A stretch of DNA of 55,105 bases from an uncultured Bacteroidia bacterium. GTDB taxonomy: Bacteria > Bacteroidota > Bacteroidia > Bacteroidales > F082. Location of the stretch: assembly GCA_902802535.1 (NCBI GenBank), contig CADCML010000044.1:1-55105 (forward strand), written 5' to 3'. The notes beneath the pieces are model-generated. The model made no database searches and was not told the DNA's origin. It worked only from the letters and a program-made list of their open reading frames with translations. Positions 33,606 to 42,205 of this stretch are shown piece after piece; positions within the stretch are counted from its first letter, which is position 1, and each line of letters opens with the position of its first letter. Made by a program: the position numbers and the translations under genes.

Positions 33606-36600
33606 TTAATCCATTTCTATAGGTTCGATGCCGTTGCTGTTGCCCACCTTGGGTTCGTTGCGCTCCACCTCGGCAAGCTTGGCACGGGCTTCCTGTTTCA
33701 GGTCGCTGCCTTTGTAATTGTCAATAACGCTTCGGAGCGTTTCTTTGGCCTGGAAGTAGTTCTCCTTGGCCACATACACGTCGGCCAACGCGATGAACGA
33801 CTTGGCAACCCAATAATCATATTTCGAGAAGTTGTCGGCAATGCCAAACACCTTGTCCTCAGCCTCGTCATATTGCTTCAGTTTGATGGAAGCTAAAGCG
33901 GAATAGTACGCACTCTCAGCACCATACACCGACTTGTCGTTGCGCGCGCTCTTGTCAAGTCGCTCAATGGCTGCACTGTAGTTGCCCTTCTCGAAGTACG
34001 ACTTGCCCATGATGTGATTGATTTGGTTGACCTGCTCGTCGGTGAGGTCTCTCGACATGCGCAACACCTCACCCATCTCAATGGCCTTGTCGTAGTTGCC
34101 CAGGAAGAAATTGCTCTTCATACTGCCTTCGAGGGCTTCAAGTCGCTTGAGCGGTTCCTCGCTGATGCGCGACAGACGCTCATAATATTCGCCCGCCTTC
34201 TGGTAGTTGCCCGCCTCATATTCGATGCGAGCCATTTTCAGCAGGGCGTTGTCGGTATAGTCATTGTCGGGCTGGGACAATATATAATTAAGGTGTTCGA
34301 TAACCTGCTCCTCCGTTCCGACGCGCTCGGCACATTCGAGACCGTAATAGTGGGCCTTCAGCGCATAGGCACCGTTGCGGAAGTTGTCGAAGTAATACTG
34401 CAAGGCGGTCTGGGCCTTTTGGTACTGACCATCAAGGAAGAAACCCTCAGCATTGGCGAAGGCCAAAGAATCTTGTTGGGTCACCTTCACCTGGCCACCG
34501 TTGGCGTTGACATAGCCGAAATAGTCATCCAACTTATTCTCTTCCATATAGATACTACGGATGATGGTCAAAGCTTCCCGCGACTCGTCGGTATTGGGAT
34601 AGGAGGCCACCAAATTCTTCAAGTTGGTGATGGCTTGGTCGTATTGGTTATTGTTGTAATAAATCATGCCGGTCTTCAACATGGCTTGACGTGTGTAGCT
34701 CGAGCGCGGGCGTTCCTTGATGAGACGACTGAAACTGGAAAGTGCCGAGCGTTTGTCGCCGTGCACGAGGTAGGTGTTGCCGATTTCAAACAAGGCCTGC
34801 TCGTAATAGGGCGTGCTGGGATAAGACTGCACAAGGTCATTGAGCATAGCAACCTTATGGTTCACATTGCCTTTGGCACCGTAACAAAGTGCTTGCTGAT
34901 AAATGGCATAGTCGGCATTGCGCTTGCCCATGCGCGTGGCAAGGTCGTAATAATTGATGGCGTTGACGTAGTTGCGCTCCATGTAGGCGCAGTCGCCGAG
35001 GCGGATGTAGGCATCGGCCTTGAGGTCGTTTTGGCTGTCGTCGCCGCGATCGATGAAACTGTTGAAACATTGTTCAGCGGCATCATAATCGGGTTTCTGA
35101 TAGTAGATGTAACCGAGGTCGTAATCGGCCAAAGGATATTCGGGAAGGCTCGTCGCCGCCTTCATTTCCTTGAACTGTCTCAGGTATTTGGCAGCGTTCT
35201 CAAAGTCACCCAACTGATAGGCCGACTCGCCCATCCAGAAGCAAGCCTCCGCCTTGTTGGTCGCACTTTGGCGGCTGTTCATGATTTTCGAGAAGTAGGT
35301 CTGCGCCCTGTCGTAGCTGCCTTTTTGGACATTTTCAATACCTGTGGCATAGAGCAGCTCGTTGTAAACTTTCTGCAACGCTGAGCTCTTCTTCTTCATC
35401 GCTTCAAGACGCTTGAGAGCCTCATCGTTCTCTCTCGCATTGAGCAGCAGATAAATAGCCATCTCTTCAGCCTCGGCCTTGCGCTCCGAATCGGGATGGG
35501 CGGCGATGAACTGATCCAGCAATCCCACGGCTTCATTGAAAGGGTCGACCCCAGGAATGAGGCTCAGTTTGGCATAGTCGAACAGGGCCTCTTCGCTGAT
35601 TTCAGCATCAAAACCCGCAGAATAGGCCGTATGGAACGCGCTTCGGGCATATTTCAGCTCGTCGGTCTTTGAATAGCATGAGGCTAAGTAGTAGGAGGCA
35701 TATTGTGCGAGAATGTCGCTACTGCCCGCTACCTTCTGGAGGTCGGCAATGGCACCTTTGTAATCCTCCTTCATCATCTTGCTGACACCCATCTGATAGT
35801 AGGCCTCGCGCGAAACACCGCGTGTGAGATTGCGCTTGTAAAGCTCGTAATATTCAAGGGCTTTGTCGTAATTCTTCTGCTGGAAATAGGCATCGGCTAC
35901 GATTTGGGCCATCTCCGACTTGCGTTTCTTGTCGGCCTGCTGGATATAGAGCGCACCGTCTTTAATCACCGCATCATAGTCGCCGTTCATGTAGTCAATC
36001 TGCATGATGTAGGCTGGCACCACCTTGGCAAATTCGGGATGCGAACGCAAACGAAGGAAGCTCTCCAAGGCATCGCTGTATTTTTCTCTAACATACTGGA
36101 TATGTGCATAATAATACCGCGCAGAATCCTTATATTTGCCTTCATTCAGCATCAAGCCGTGGAAAAGAGGCAAGGCCTTATCCAAGTTGCCCGACTGGAA
36201 ATAAGCATAAGCCATATTGAACTGCATCTGCTGCGCCTCGTCGGTGGTTAGCGAGAAAGCATCCGTGTTTTCGTAGATGGCCAAAGCCTCCTTGTATTTC
36301 TTGTCTTGGAACAAACTGTTGGCATACAAGAATTTGGCGTGTTTGGCCCAAGTGCTACCCGGGTTGTCGTTCACAAACTGCATAGTCTTGGCTGGACCGT
36401 CGGCATGGCCAAGATAAAGCGAACTGACCGCCTCGTAGTATTGCGCGTCAACATAACGTTGCGCCTTGACATCGGCGGCCTGAGCCCTGTATTGGGCGAA
36501 TGTCGACAAGGCGGCACCGTATTCTTGGTTCTGGAACAGGAGTACACCTTCGTCGAAAAGAGCTTCCGGATTGTAGTTTCCAATATGTTTTTGCGCTGAT

Positions 36601-36662
36601 GCAGAGATGGTTAGCAAGACCAACATTCCCATCATCAAGCCAAGTTTCAATCGTGATTTCAT
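33606..36662 (-). CDS. Large exported tetratricopeptide-repeat protein
   Basis: The 1018-residue product has a signal peptide (MKSRLKLGLMMGMLVLLTISASAQ). The rest is almost wholly TPR-type helical hairpins (repeated A/Y...YAS..Y...A..Y patterns, for example LALFDEGVLLF-like, ALAIYENTDAF, ALEYYELYKRN). Each repeat is about 34 residues, so some 25 copies fit. There is no enzymatic motif. Such proteins scaffold envelope complexes; the next gene is an outer-membrane barrel. ATG 36662 is chosen for the signal peptide. The promoter is weak (TATTTTCG). The 3' end is followed by a hairpin repeat. Confidence 0.85.
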   Translation of the reverse strand: MKSRLKLGLMMGMLVLLTISASAQKHIGNYNPEALFDEGVLLFQNQEYGAALSTFAQYRAQAADVKAQRYVDAQYYEAVSSLYLGHADGPAKTMQFVNDNPGSTWAKHAKFLYANSLFQDKKYKEALAIYENTDAFSLTTDEAQQMQFNMAYAYFQSGNLDKALPLFHGLMLNEGKYKDSARYYYAHIQYVREKYSDALESFLRLRSHPEFAKVVPAYIMQIDYMNGDYDAVIKDGALYIQQADKKRKSEMAQIVADAYFQQKNYDKALEYYELYKRNLTRGVSREAYYQMGVSKMMKEDYKGAIADLQKVAGSSDILAQYASYYLASCYSKTDELKYARSAFHTAYSAGFDAEISEEALFDYAKLSLIPGVDPFNEAVGLLDQFIAAHPDSERKAEAEEMAIYLLLNARENDEALKRLEAMKKKSSALQKVYNELLYATGIENVQKGSYDRAQTYFSKIMNSRQSATNKAEACFWMGESAYQLGDFENAAKYLRQFKEMKAATSLPEYPLADYDLGYIYYQKPDYDAAEQCFNSFIDRGDDSQNDLKADAYIRLGDCAYMERNYVNAINYYDLATRMGKRNADYAIYQQALCYGAKGNVNHKVAMLNDLVQSYPSTPYYEQALFEIGNTYLVHGDKRSALSSFSRLIKERPRSSYTRQAMLKTGMIYYNNNQYDQAITNLKNLVASYPNTDESREALTIIRSIYMEENKLDDYFGYVNANGGQVKVTQQDSLAFANAEGFFLDGQYQKAQTALQYYFDNFRNGAYALKAHYYGLECAERVGTEEQVIEHLNYILSQPDNDYTDNALLKMARIEYEAGNYQKAGEYYERLSRISEEPLKRLEALEGSMKSNFFLGNYDKAIEMGEVLRMSRDLTDEQVNQINHIMGKSYFEKGNYSAAIERLDKSARNDKSVYGAESAYYSALASIKLKQYDEAEDKVFGIADNFSKYDYWVAKSFIALADVYVAKENYFQAKETLRSVIDNYKGSDLKQEARAKLAEVERNEPKVGNSNGIEPIEMD

Positions 36663-36744
36663 AAGACAAAATTTGGGCGAAAATACAGAATTCTCCGTTA
36701 TGCTCGGCAAAAAGTTACAAAATTCATGCCGAACGGAAAAAGCA

Positions 36745-36772
36745 AGGGAGTTCCGCTTCAACGAAACTCCCT
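36745..36772 (-). terminator. Terminator after rnpB
   Basis: On the minus strand AGGGAGTT pairs with AACTCCCT around a 12-base loop, followed by TGCTTTTT. It lies 8 bases below the 3' end of the RNase P RNA and above the TPR gene. Confidence 0.7.
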
Positions 36773-36779
36773 GTAAAAC

Positions 36780-37149
36780 AACGATTCAGGCGAATAAGCG
36801 GGATTCTGTTCCCCTTGCGGGGCGACTGTCATTTCTCTAGGCCTGCAGTCGCCCACAGGCTCAAGCGCCCTACCCTGAGACGACGGACGAGCAGCCCTCT
36901 CGCTCCCGAAAGAGCCTTGCCTCTATACTTGGACTTGCAGCCCATAAGGTTTGCCCCGGCGGAATGTCGCCACCCGCCGCGTGAGCCCTTACCTCACGTT
37001 TTCACCCTTACCCTTGCGGGCGGTATATTTTTCTGTGGCACTGTCTGTTACACTCGCGTGTACCTTCCTGTTAAGAAGTATGGTGCTCTGTGCTGTCCCG
37101 ACTTTCCTCGCGCCGGCTTTCCCGACCCGCGACAGTCTGCCTGAATCGC
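36780..37149 (-). ncRNA. rnpB: RNase P RNA, bacterial type A
   Basis: Read on the minus strand the segment has the universally conserved RNase P RNA parts: a perfect 10-bp P1 helix (CGATTCAGGC with GCCTGAATCG), GAGGAAAGTCGGGAC (CR I region), ACAGA, GGGTAAGGGTGAAA (CR II/III), a GCAAACC segment, AGGCCTAGAGAAATGACAG (CR IV/V region) and the 3' AGAATCCCGCTTATTCG. It processes tRNA 5' ends. The 370-base length fits type A. The neighbouring toxin frame enters its 5' part. The 3' end is set at the P1 end. Confidence 0.97.
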
Positions 37150-37429
37150 GGTGCTTCCAAACATCAACGATATAGATGGTTTGTTGTTGTTCGTCAAAGC
37201 GGTAGATGAGTTTGATTCGTTTTTGGATATGAACATATCGGTACGTCAGTTCTTCATTTTTCAGCAATGGTTCAAGTGTGCCTGATTCAGGGAATTTGCA
37301 GATTCTTTCAATCTTTTCTTCGGCAATTTTTACAGAATCCAAGGCTGTTCTCACCCCAAAGGTCTCGGCGCAATACTCCAACTGCTCATCCCAATGCTCT
37401 TGGGCTTTTGCGAACCACTTAACAACCAT
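36989..37429 (-). CDS. ParE/RelE-like toxin whose frame runs into rnpB
   Basis: Residues 1-93 make a complete RelE/ParE-superfamily protein: a WFAKAQEHWDEQLEYCAE helix pair, FPESGTLEPLL, and the terminal strand YIVDVWKHR, at which point most family members end. Here no stop occurs; the frame continues 53 more residues entirely within the RNase P RNA gene and ends at 36989. The antitoxin gene overlaps its start by 11 bases. Either the tail is translated or the toxin lost its own stop on insertion next to rnpB. Family toxins inhibit gyrase or cut mRNA. Confidence 0.75.
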   Translation of the reverse strand: MVVKWFAKAQEHWDEQLEYCAETFGVRTALDSVKIAEEKIERICKFPESGTLEPLLKNEELTYRYVHIQKRIKLIYRFDEQQQTIYIVDVWKHRDSGRLSRVGKAGARKVGTAQSTILLNRKVHASVTDSATEKYTARKGKGENVR

Positions 37430-37601
37430 AGTGTTTCAGTAATTCGTATGAATGTCTCATCACTTCAGCATGAAGCACGACTTCACCATTAGCGATGCCT
37501 CGCTCGGCTTCCATAATGCGGCGATGGGCTTCCTCGGTGGTGGTGGGAGCGTAATCCATCATTACCACATCCTGTTCTTCAAAACAATCCACATTCAACA
37601 T
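37419..37601 (-). CDS. Small antitoxin-like protein paired with the ParE/RelE-like toxin
   Basis: The 60-residue product MLNVDCFEEQ... is acidic and helical with TTTEEAHRRIMEAERGIANG, as in addiction-module antitoxins. It overlaps the toxin start by 11 bases. The start is ATG 37601: earlier ATGs in the frame lie above the -7 box at 37622-37629, so they cannot be used by that promoter. DNA binding and autoregulation are plausible by family analogy but no domain is recognised. Confidence 0.7.
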   Translation of the reverse strand: MLNVDCFEEQDVVMMDYAPTTTEEAHRRIMEAERGIANGEVVLHAEVMRHSYELLKHYGC

Positions 37602-37621
37602 CTTTATGGCTTTTTGTGTTG

Positions 37622-37629
37622 CAAAAGTA
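37622..37629 (-). promoter_or_regulatory. -7 box (TACTTTTG) for the toxin-antitoxin pair
   Basis: TACTTTTG on the minus strand, 21-28 bases above ATG 37601. It sits immediately after the prmC stop codon and decides the antitoxin start. Confidence 0.55.
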
Positions 37630-37630
37630 A

Positions 37631-38497
37631 TCATTTTTCGCAAACTATAAGACAAAACCTCCGTTTTTCAGCAAAATCCTCCAAAATATCAGCCTTGGCA
37701 AAATCCATTTCGCGGCAAAGCGAAAGCATTTCCTCCCCCATCCGCTCATTGATTTCGAACCAAATCTGGCCGTTAGGATTCAATTGGTTTTTGGACAAAG
37801 CCAAGATTTGGCGATAAAACCGAAGCGGGTCGTCATCAGGAACGAACAAAGCCATTTCAGGTTCCCAATCGAGGACGTTGGCTTCCATTGCGGCACGCTC
37901 GCTGTCGCAAACGTAGGGCGGATTGCTCACCACCAAATCCACGGGCTTGCTGAAATAGTCGGATGTCGGATTCAAGACATCTTCTTGCACGAAAGTCACT
38001 TTGGCATCATTGCTTTCGGCATTTTCCTTGGCCATTTGCAAAGCCGCTTCCGAAACATCAAAGCCGATGACTTCGGCATTCACGAAATGCTTCGCCAAGG
38101 CAATGGCGATGCAGCCCGAACCTGTTCCGATGTCCCAAATGCGCAAGGTTTTTTCCTTCGGCAATGAGGCGCAAATCTTCTGCACCAGTTCCTCTGTTTC
38201 GGGTCGCGGGATAAGCACCGACGGCGACACCTTTATTAACAGGTCATCGAAACTCGCCATGCCTGTCACATACTGTACCGGTTCGCCTGAAAGCAAACGT
38301 TCGACTGCCTGTTTCAGTTGAAAATGCTGTATTTCATCAATGCCCAAGTCTGGGTTCATCAGCTGTTGGTTCCAACCGATGCCGAAAAGGTCTTCGAGCA
38401 GGATACGCATCAGCTGCTCCGCCTCACGCTGGGGGAACTTCTCGGCCAGTGATTCGATGAAATGGCGTTTTGTCTTTTGCAAATTAAATCCAATCAT
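37631..38497 (-). CDS. prmC: Peptide chain release factor glutamine methyltransferase PrmC
   Basis: The 288-residue enzyme methylates the GGQ glutamine of release factors with SAM. Family motifs are visible: the N-terminal helical domain ending with IPRPETEEL, the SAM site DIGTGSGCIAIALAK, and the NPPYV catalytic loop with the following CDSERAAM. ATG 38497 (MIGFNLQ) is used; the -7 box ends 4 bases above it, so its mRNA would be leaderless. The gene is divergent from a small outer-membrane protein gene and ends next to the toxin-antitoxin pair. Confidence 0.93.
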   Translation of the reverse strand: MIGFNLQKTKRHFIESLAEKFPQREAEQLMRILLEDLFGIGWNQQLMNPDLGIDEIQHFQLKQAVERLLSGEPVQYVTGMASFDDLLIKVSPSVLIPRPETEELVQKICASLPKEKTLRIWDIGTGSGCIAIALAKHFVNAEVIGFDVSEAALQMAKENAESNDAKVTFVQEDVLNPTSDYFSKPVDLVVSNPPYVCDSERAAMEANVLDWEPEMALFVPDDDPLRFYRQILALSKNQLNPNGQIWFEINERMGEEMLSLCREMDFAKADILEDFAEKRRFCLIVCEK

Positions 38498-38501
38498 GGG
38501 G

Positions 38502-38509
38502 CAAAAATA
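38502..38509 (-). promoter_or_regulatory. -7 box (TATTTTTG) for prmC
   Basis: TATTTTTG on the minus strand lies directly above the prmC ATG with 4 bases between. A start about 7 bases below the box would place the +1 at or inside the ATG. Confidence 0.5.
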
Positions 38510-38520
38510 CGAAATAATCG

Positions 38521-38528
38521 TATCTTTG
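38521..38528 (+). promoter_or_regulatory. -7 box (TATCTTTG) for the small beta-barrel gene
   Basis: TATCTTTG, 44 bases before ATG 38573. It is divergent from the prmC promoter with 11 bases between the boxes. Confidence 0.5.
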
Positions 38529-38572
38529 CCGCGCAATTTACACCTTAAACTATCAACCAAGTTTTAATCATT

Positions 38573-39082
38573 ATGAGAAAAGCATTATTAGTTCTAATTG
38601 CTGCCTTTGCGCTCAGCATTGGTGCCTATGCACAAAGACAACCAGCATGTTACATTGGTGTTGGTGTAGCCACCAACCTCAGAAGCGCTACAGAAGGCAA
38701 GACTGGCCCGGCAGTGGCTGTCGGCTTCCGCAACTACAACCGCGACATGTTTTTGTCATTCGGCTACGGCGCAGAGTTGTTCGGCTATTACATCCCATCC
38801 AAGACGAAGTCAGCATTCGGCGCCTTTGCCAATCCTGAGATTGGACTCGCCATCGGACCGAGGATCTTCAAAGTCTATCCTCACACCGGTTTCATGCTGG
38901 GATATGATTCTGCTGCTCTCAATGCCAATGGAGAGAAGCAAGGCTTCGGATGGGGCGGTAAGGACGGTATCGCATTCGATTTCGGCAGGTTTCTCACCAT
39001 CGACTTCTCAGCATACGTACCCAAGTACCAATTCAGGGAAGCACTCTACGCCGCCAGTATAATCGTACGCCTGGGACGATAA
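38573..39082 (+). CDS. Small exported beta-barrel-like protein
   Basis: The 169-residue product has a signal peptide ending AYAQ. An all-beta segment follows with alternating aromatic residues (FLSFGYGAELFGYYI, FRNYNRDMF, IDFSAYVPKYQF) and a C-terminus IIVRLGR. It resembles short outer-membrane barrels (OmpW/OprF-like size) but no specific family is recognised. It starts a plus-strand run followed after 10 bases by the DMT transporter. Confidence 0.65.
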   Translation: MRKALLVLIAAFALSIGAYAQRQPACYIGVGVATNLRSATEGKTGPAVAVGFRNYNRDMFLSFGYGAELFGYYIPSKTKSAFGAFANPEIGLAIGPRIFKVYPHTGFMLGYDSAALNANGEKQGFGWGGKDGIAFDFGRFLTIDFSAYVPKYQFREALYAASIIVRLGR

Positions 39083-39092
39083 TCGTTGCCTC

Positions 39093-39953
39093 GTGGTTTA
39101 TCTCATCCTTGCCATAGTATGCTCCACCGGCGTTTTCGTAGCAATGCGCCTCTTCGAGCGCTTCAAACTCGACAACCACCAGGCGCTAATGTGGAATTAT
39201 GTCTTTGCCGCAGGCACAGGCTTTTTGATGTGCAAGCAGTTTGACACACCTGCACAATTGGTCGCCGAGCCATGGTTTGGCCTCTCGCTTTTGACGGGTT
39301 TCTGGTTCATTTTCACCTACTTACTGATGACGGTTTCCTCCCAACGCTCAGGCGTGACCGTTACCTCATTGTCGAGCAAGCTCTCGGTGGTATTGCCTAC
39401 CTTGGCAGGCGTGGTGTTGTTTAGCGAGAAGCTGAACCTCATCGCCACGATGGGCATTGTGCTGGCTTTGGTAGCATTGGTGTTGGTGGTAGGTGGAAAA
39501 AGCCAAACAGACAAATCAAACAAAATCAATTGGTTATTGCCAATTTTCATCTTTTTCGGGACAGGCACTGGTGACATTTTGATGAAACTCACCGAACAGC
39601 GCAATCAAGGCGACAATATGAGCTTTATGATTGCATTCATCTACTTCATTGCTTTGCTTTTCGGTATCCTCCTCGTCGTTTCCGACTTCATCCGCGGCAA
39701 GTCGAAATGGCAGTGGAAAAGTGCCCTGGGCGGCATTGGCCTGGGTGTCATCAACTATTTTTCCACATACTGCGTCTACAACGCCATGCGCTGCTTCGAC
39801 AACGTCGTGCTGTTCCCCATATATAATATAGGTGTGGTCAGCCTCACCGCATTGACCGGCTGGCTGCTCTTCAAGGAAAAACTGACCTGGAAGAACTACC
39901 TCGGCCTCGCCATCGCCATCATCGCCGTCATCCTTATCACCCACAAGCCATGA
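39093..39953 (+). CDS. DMT/EamA-family transporter
   Basis: The 286-residue hydrophobic protein has about ten membrane helices, as two EamA-type halves: the first from VYLILAIVCSTGVF, the second from WLLPIFIFFGTGTGDILMKLTEQ. Substrates in this superfamily are small metabolites; none can be named. The start is GTG 39093, since the next ATG (MRLFERF) would cut off the first helix. Its stop overlaps the ATG of the IMPACT-family gene (ATGA), so both are translated together. Confidence 0.8.
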   Translation: MVYLILAIVCSTGVFVAMRLFERFKLDNHQALMWNYVFAAGTGFLMCKQFDTPAQLVAEPWFGLSLLTGFWFIFTYLLMTVSSQRSGVTVTSLSSKLSVVLPTLAGVVLFSEKLNLIATMGIVLALVALVLVVGGKSQTDKSNKINWLLPIFIFFGTGTGDILMKLTEQRNQGDNMSFMIAFIYFIALLFGILLVVSDFIRGKSKWQWKSALGGIGLGVINYFSTYCVYNAMRCFDNVVLFPIYNIGVVSLTALTGWLLFKEKLTWKNYLGLAIAIIAVILITHKP

Positions 39954-40564
39954 AAGAAGACGACACCTATTATATGTTAGCCACGCGCGGCGAGGGCCTG
40001 TACAAGGAGAAAGGCAGCAAGTTCATCGCCGAAACCTTCACCGTGATGAGCGAAGACGAAGCCAAGGCAGCCGTGGCCTCGGTCAAGAAGAAATACTTCG
40101 ACGCTCGGCACCATTGCTATGCCTACATGATTGGTCCCGACAAGAAAGTTTTCCGCTCTTCCGACGACGGCGAGCCCTCGGGCACGGCAGGCAAGCCCAT
40201 CCTCAACCAAATTCTTTCGAAAGATGTTACCAACGTGTGTGTTGTCGTGACCCGTTACTTTGGAGGCATCAAATTGGGTACATCGGGACTCATCAACGCC
40301 TACAAAACAGCCGCCCGCGATGCCCTTGACAGCGCGCAAGTTGTGGAAAAAACCATAAATGAAATTTACAGTTTGGAATTCGAATACCCACTGATGAATG
40401 ACGTGATGCGCATCATGAAAGAGGAGGATCTGGAGCAACAAAATCCCCGCTTCGAATTGGACTGCTATTTGGAGTTTTCAACAAGAAAAAATTCCGCTTC
40501 AAGAATTTTTGAAAAATTCAGCAATTTATTCGGCGTAAAAATAGAACATATTAAATCAATGTAA
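39950..40564 (+). CDS. yigZ: IMPACT/YigZ-family protein
   Basis: The 204-residue protein has the UPF0029 N-terminal domain with KGSKFIAETFTV, the block DARHHCYAYMIG and the signature DDGEPSGTAGKPIL, followed by VTNVCVVVTRYFGGIKLG. A C-terminal EF-G-like alpha/beta domain completes it. In other organisms members regulate translation-related stress responses; the bacterial role is not settled. It shares a junction with the DMT transporter. The 212 bases after it carry no gene and lead to the dnaA promoter. Confidence 0.88.
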   Translation: MKEDDTYYMLATRGEGLYKEKGSKFIAETFTVMSEDEAKAAVASVKKKYFDARHHCYAYMIGPDKKVFRSSDDGEPSGTAGKPILNQILSKDVTNVCVVVTRYFGGIKLGTSGLINAYKTAARDALDSAQVVEKTINEIYSLEFEYPLMNDVMRIMKEEDLEQQNPRFELDCYLEFSTRKNSASRIFEKFSNLFGVKIEHIKSM

Positions 40565-40676
40565 ATCAAATAATTACAACGTTTTCAAATTTTAAAAAAC
40601 AGAAATCCTCGTATTTTATTGAAAAGAAAATTAAAAATCAATAGAGAAATTATTTTTTTATGAACAATTAATCATC

Positions 40677-40684
40677 TACCTTTG
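40677..40684 (+). promoter_or_regulatory. -7 box (TACCTTTG) for dnaA
   Basis: TACCTTTG lies 92 bases before ATG 40777, after a very A/T-rich stretch (40565-40676). A hairpin GAGGTC...GGCCTC sits at 40718-40736 in the leader. No 9-mer DnaA box is seen. Confidence 0.5.
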
Positions 40685-40776
40685 CAAGGTCAACAAAAGC
40701 CCCCAAAAAGGACGAATCGAGGTCGCTTATGGCCTCAAAAACAACTTGAAATACAATAGAATAATACGCGATTTCG

Positions 40777-42198
40777 ATGACCGGCAACCCTGTCGAGATA
40801 TGGAATAAATGCCTCGTTGTGATCAAAGACAACGTCACGGAGCAGAGCTTCAAGACGTGGTTTGAGCGCATCGTGCCGCTTTCGCTTGTCGACAACACGC
40901 TCACCATCCAAGTGCCCACTTATTTCTTCGTGGAGTATCTTGAGGAGCACTACATCGACCTGCTGAAGACGGTCATCAGGCGGTTTGTGGGCGACAAGGG
41001 CAAATTGGACTATAAGGTGGTTGTCGACAGCACCGACAGTTCCGGGACGGTCATCGTGCCAAGCGCCAACCGCACCTTCCCGAAGAATCCCATCGGCCAA
41101 CCCACACCGCAGCGTTTGTCGGAAGGTCCCATCAATCCGTTCGTCATCCCTGGGCTGAAAAAATTGCAAATCGATTCGCAATTGAACGAAAACTACACCT
41201 TCGACAACTTCATCGAGGGCGAATGTAACCGACTGGCCCGCTCTGCCGGTTTGAGAATTGCCAAAGAACCAGGCAAGACCGCATTCAATCCTTTGGTCAT
41301 CTATAGTGGAACAGGTTTGGGCAAGACCCACCTTTGTCATGCCATTGGATTGGAAACCAAACGGTTGCACCCAGAAAAGACCGTGCTATACGTTCAAGCT
41401 GAACAGCTCTCCACCCAGTATGTGACCGCCAACAAGAACAACAATCGCCCTGATTTCATCAACTTCTACCAGATGATTGACGTGCTCATCATCGACGACA
41501 TCCAGTTCCTCTCGGGCAAGGCGGGCACACAGGACGTGTTCTTCCACATTTTCAACCACTTGCAGCAAAATAACAAGCAAATCGTCATCACCAGCGACAA
41601 GTTCCCGAGCGACTTACAAGGCATGGAAGACCGACTGCTCTCCCGCTTCAAGTGGGGCTTGACGGCTGACCTACAGTCGCCCGACCTGCCCACCCGCACT
41701 TCCATCATCCGTGAGAAGTTGCACGACAACGGCATCACTTTCCCCGAGGAAGTCATACAATATATCGCGAGCAACGTGCGCAACAACATCCGCGAGCTTG
41801 AAGGCGTGATGAATTCCCTCATTGCGCAATCATTGCTCAACAAGCGGTCGGTCACCCTTGAGATGACCCAGCAAATCATCGACCGGTTCGTGCGCAACAC
41901 CGTCAAAGAAGTGTCGGTAGAATACATCATCAACATCGTATGCGAATATTTCAAGATTTCGCCCGAGCAAATGGCCCTCAACACGCGCAAACGCCAGGTA
42001 GTGCAAGCCCGACAGATAGCCATGTACCTGGCCAAGAAATACTCCAACGCCAGCCTTGCATCCATCGGGCAACAATGCGGCAAGAAAGACCATGCTACGG
42101 TACACCACGCCTGCAAGACCATCGCCAACCAATTGGAAACCGACAAGCAGTTCAAGGTAATGTTTGCCGACATCGAGAAAAAAATCGCCCTGCAATAA
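40777..42198 (+). CDS. dnaA: Chromosomal replication initiator DnaA
   Basis: This 473-residue protein has the DnaA four-domain layout: an N-terminal domain I (VEIWNKCLVVIKDNVTEQSFKTWFE), a linker, the AAA+ domain III with YSGTGLGKTHL (about 178-188) and VLIIDDIQFLSGK, and a C-terminal domain IV with KDHATVHHACKTI, which binds DnaA boxes. Length and motif order are normal for Bacteroidetes. It has its own promoter. The next gene starts 8 bases after it, so it may be co-transcribed with the methyltransferase. Confidence 0.97.
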   Translation: MTGNPVEIWNKCLVVIKDNVTEQSFKTWFERIVPLSLVDNTLTIQVPTYFFVEYLEEHYIDLLKTVIRRFVGDKGKLDYKVVVDSTDSSGTVIVPSANRTFPKNPIGQPTPQRLSEGPINPFVIPGLKKLQIDSQLNENYTFDNFIEGECNRLARSAGLRIAKEPGKTAFNPLVIYSGTGLGKTHLCHAIGLETKRLHPEKTVLYVQAEQLSTQYVTANKNNNRPDFINFYQMIDVLIIDDIQFLSGKAGTQDVFFHIFNHLQQNNKQIVITSDKFPSDLQGMEDRLLSRFKWGLTADLQSPDLPTRTSIIREKLHDNGITFPEEVIQYIASNVRNNIRELEGVMNSLIAQSLLNKRSVTLEMTQQIIDRFVRNTVKEVSVEYIINIVCEYFKISPEQMALNTRKRQVVQARQIAMYLAKKYSNASLASIGQQCGKKDHATVHHACKTIANQLETDKQFKVMFADIEKKIALQ

Positions 42199-42205
42199 CT
42201 CCCTC

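Noticed and set aside
34014-35384. Long plus-strand open frame opposite the TPR protein gene
   Set aside because: Its hydrophobic Val/Ile/Leu-rich translation is the antisense of TPR helices. There is no promoter, signal or family match.
33606-36662. TPR gene region as a repeat array or CRISPR
   Set aside because: Similar periodicity exists only at protein level. DNA units are diverged and coding throughout.
40565-40776. Possible replication origin upstream of dnaA
   Set aside because: The stretch is A/T rich, but no TTATCCACA-like box is seen in it. The only near match (TGTGGATAG) is at 49787, upstream of valS, and is single.
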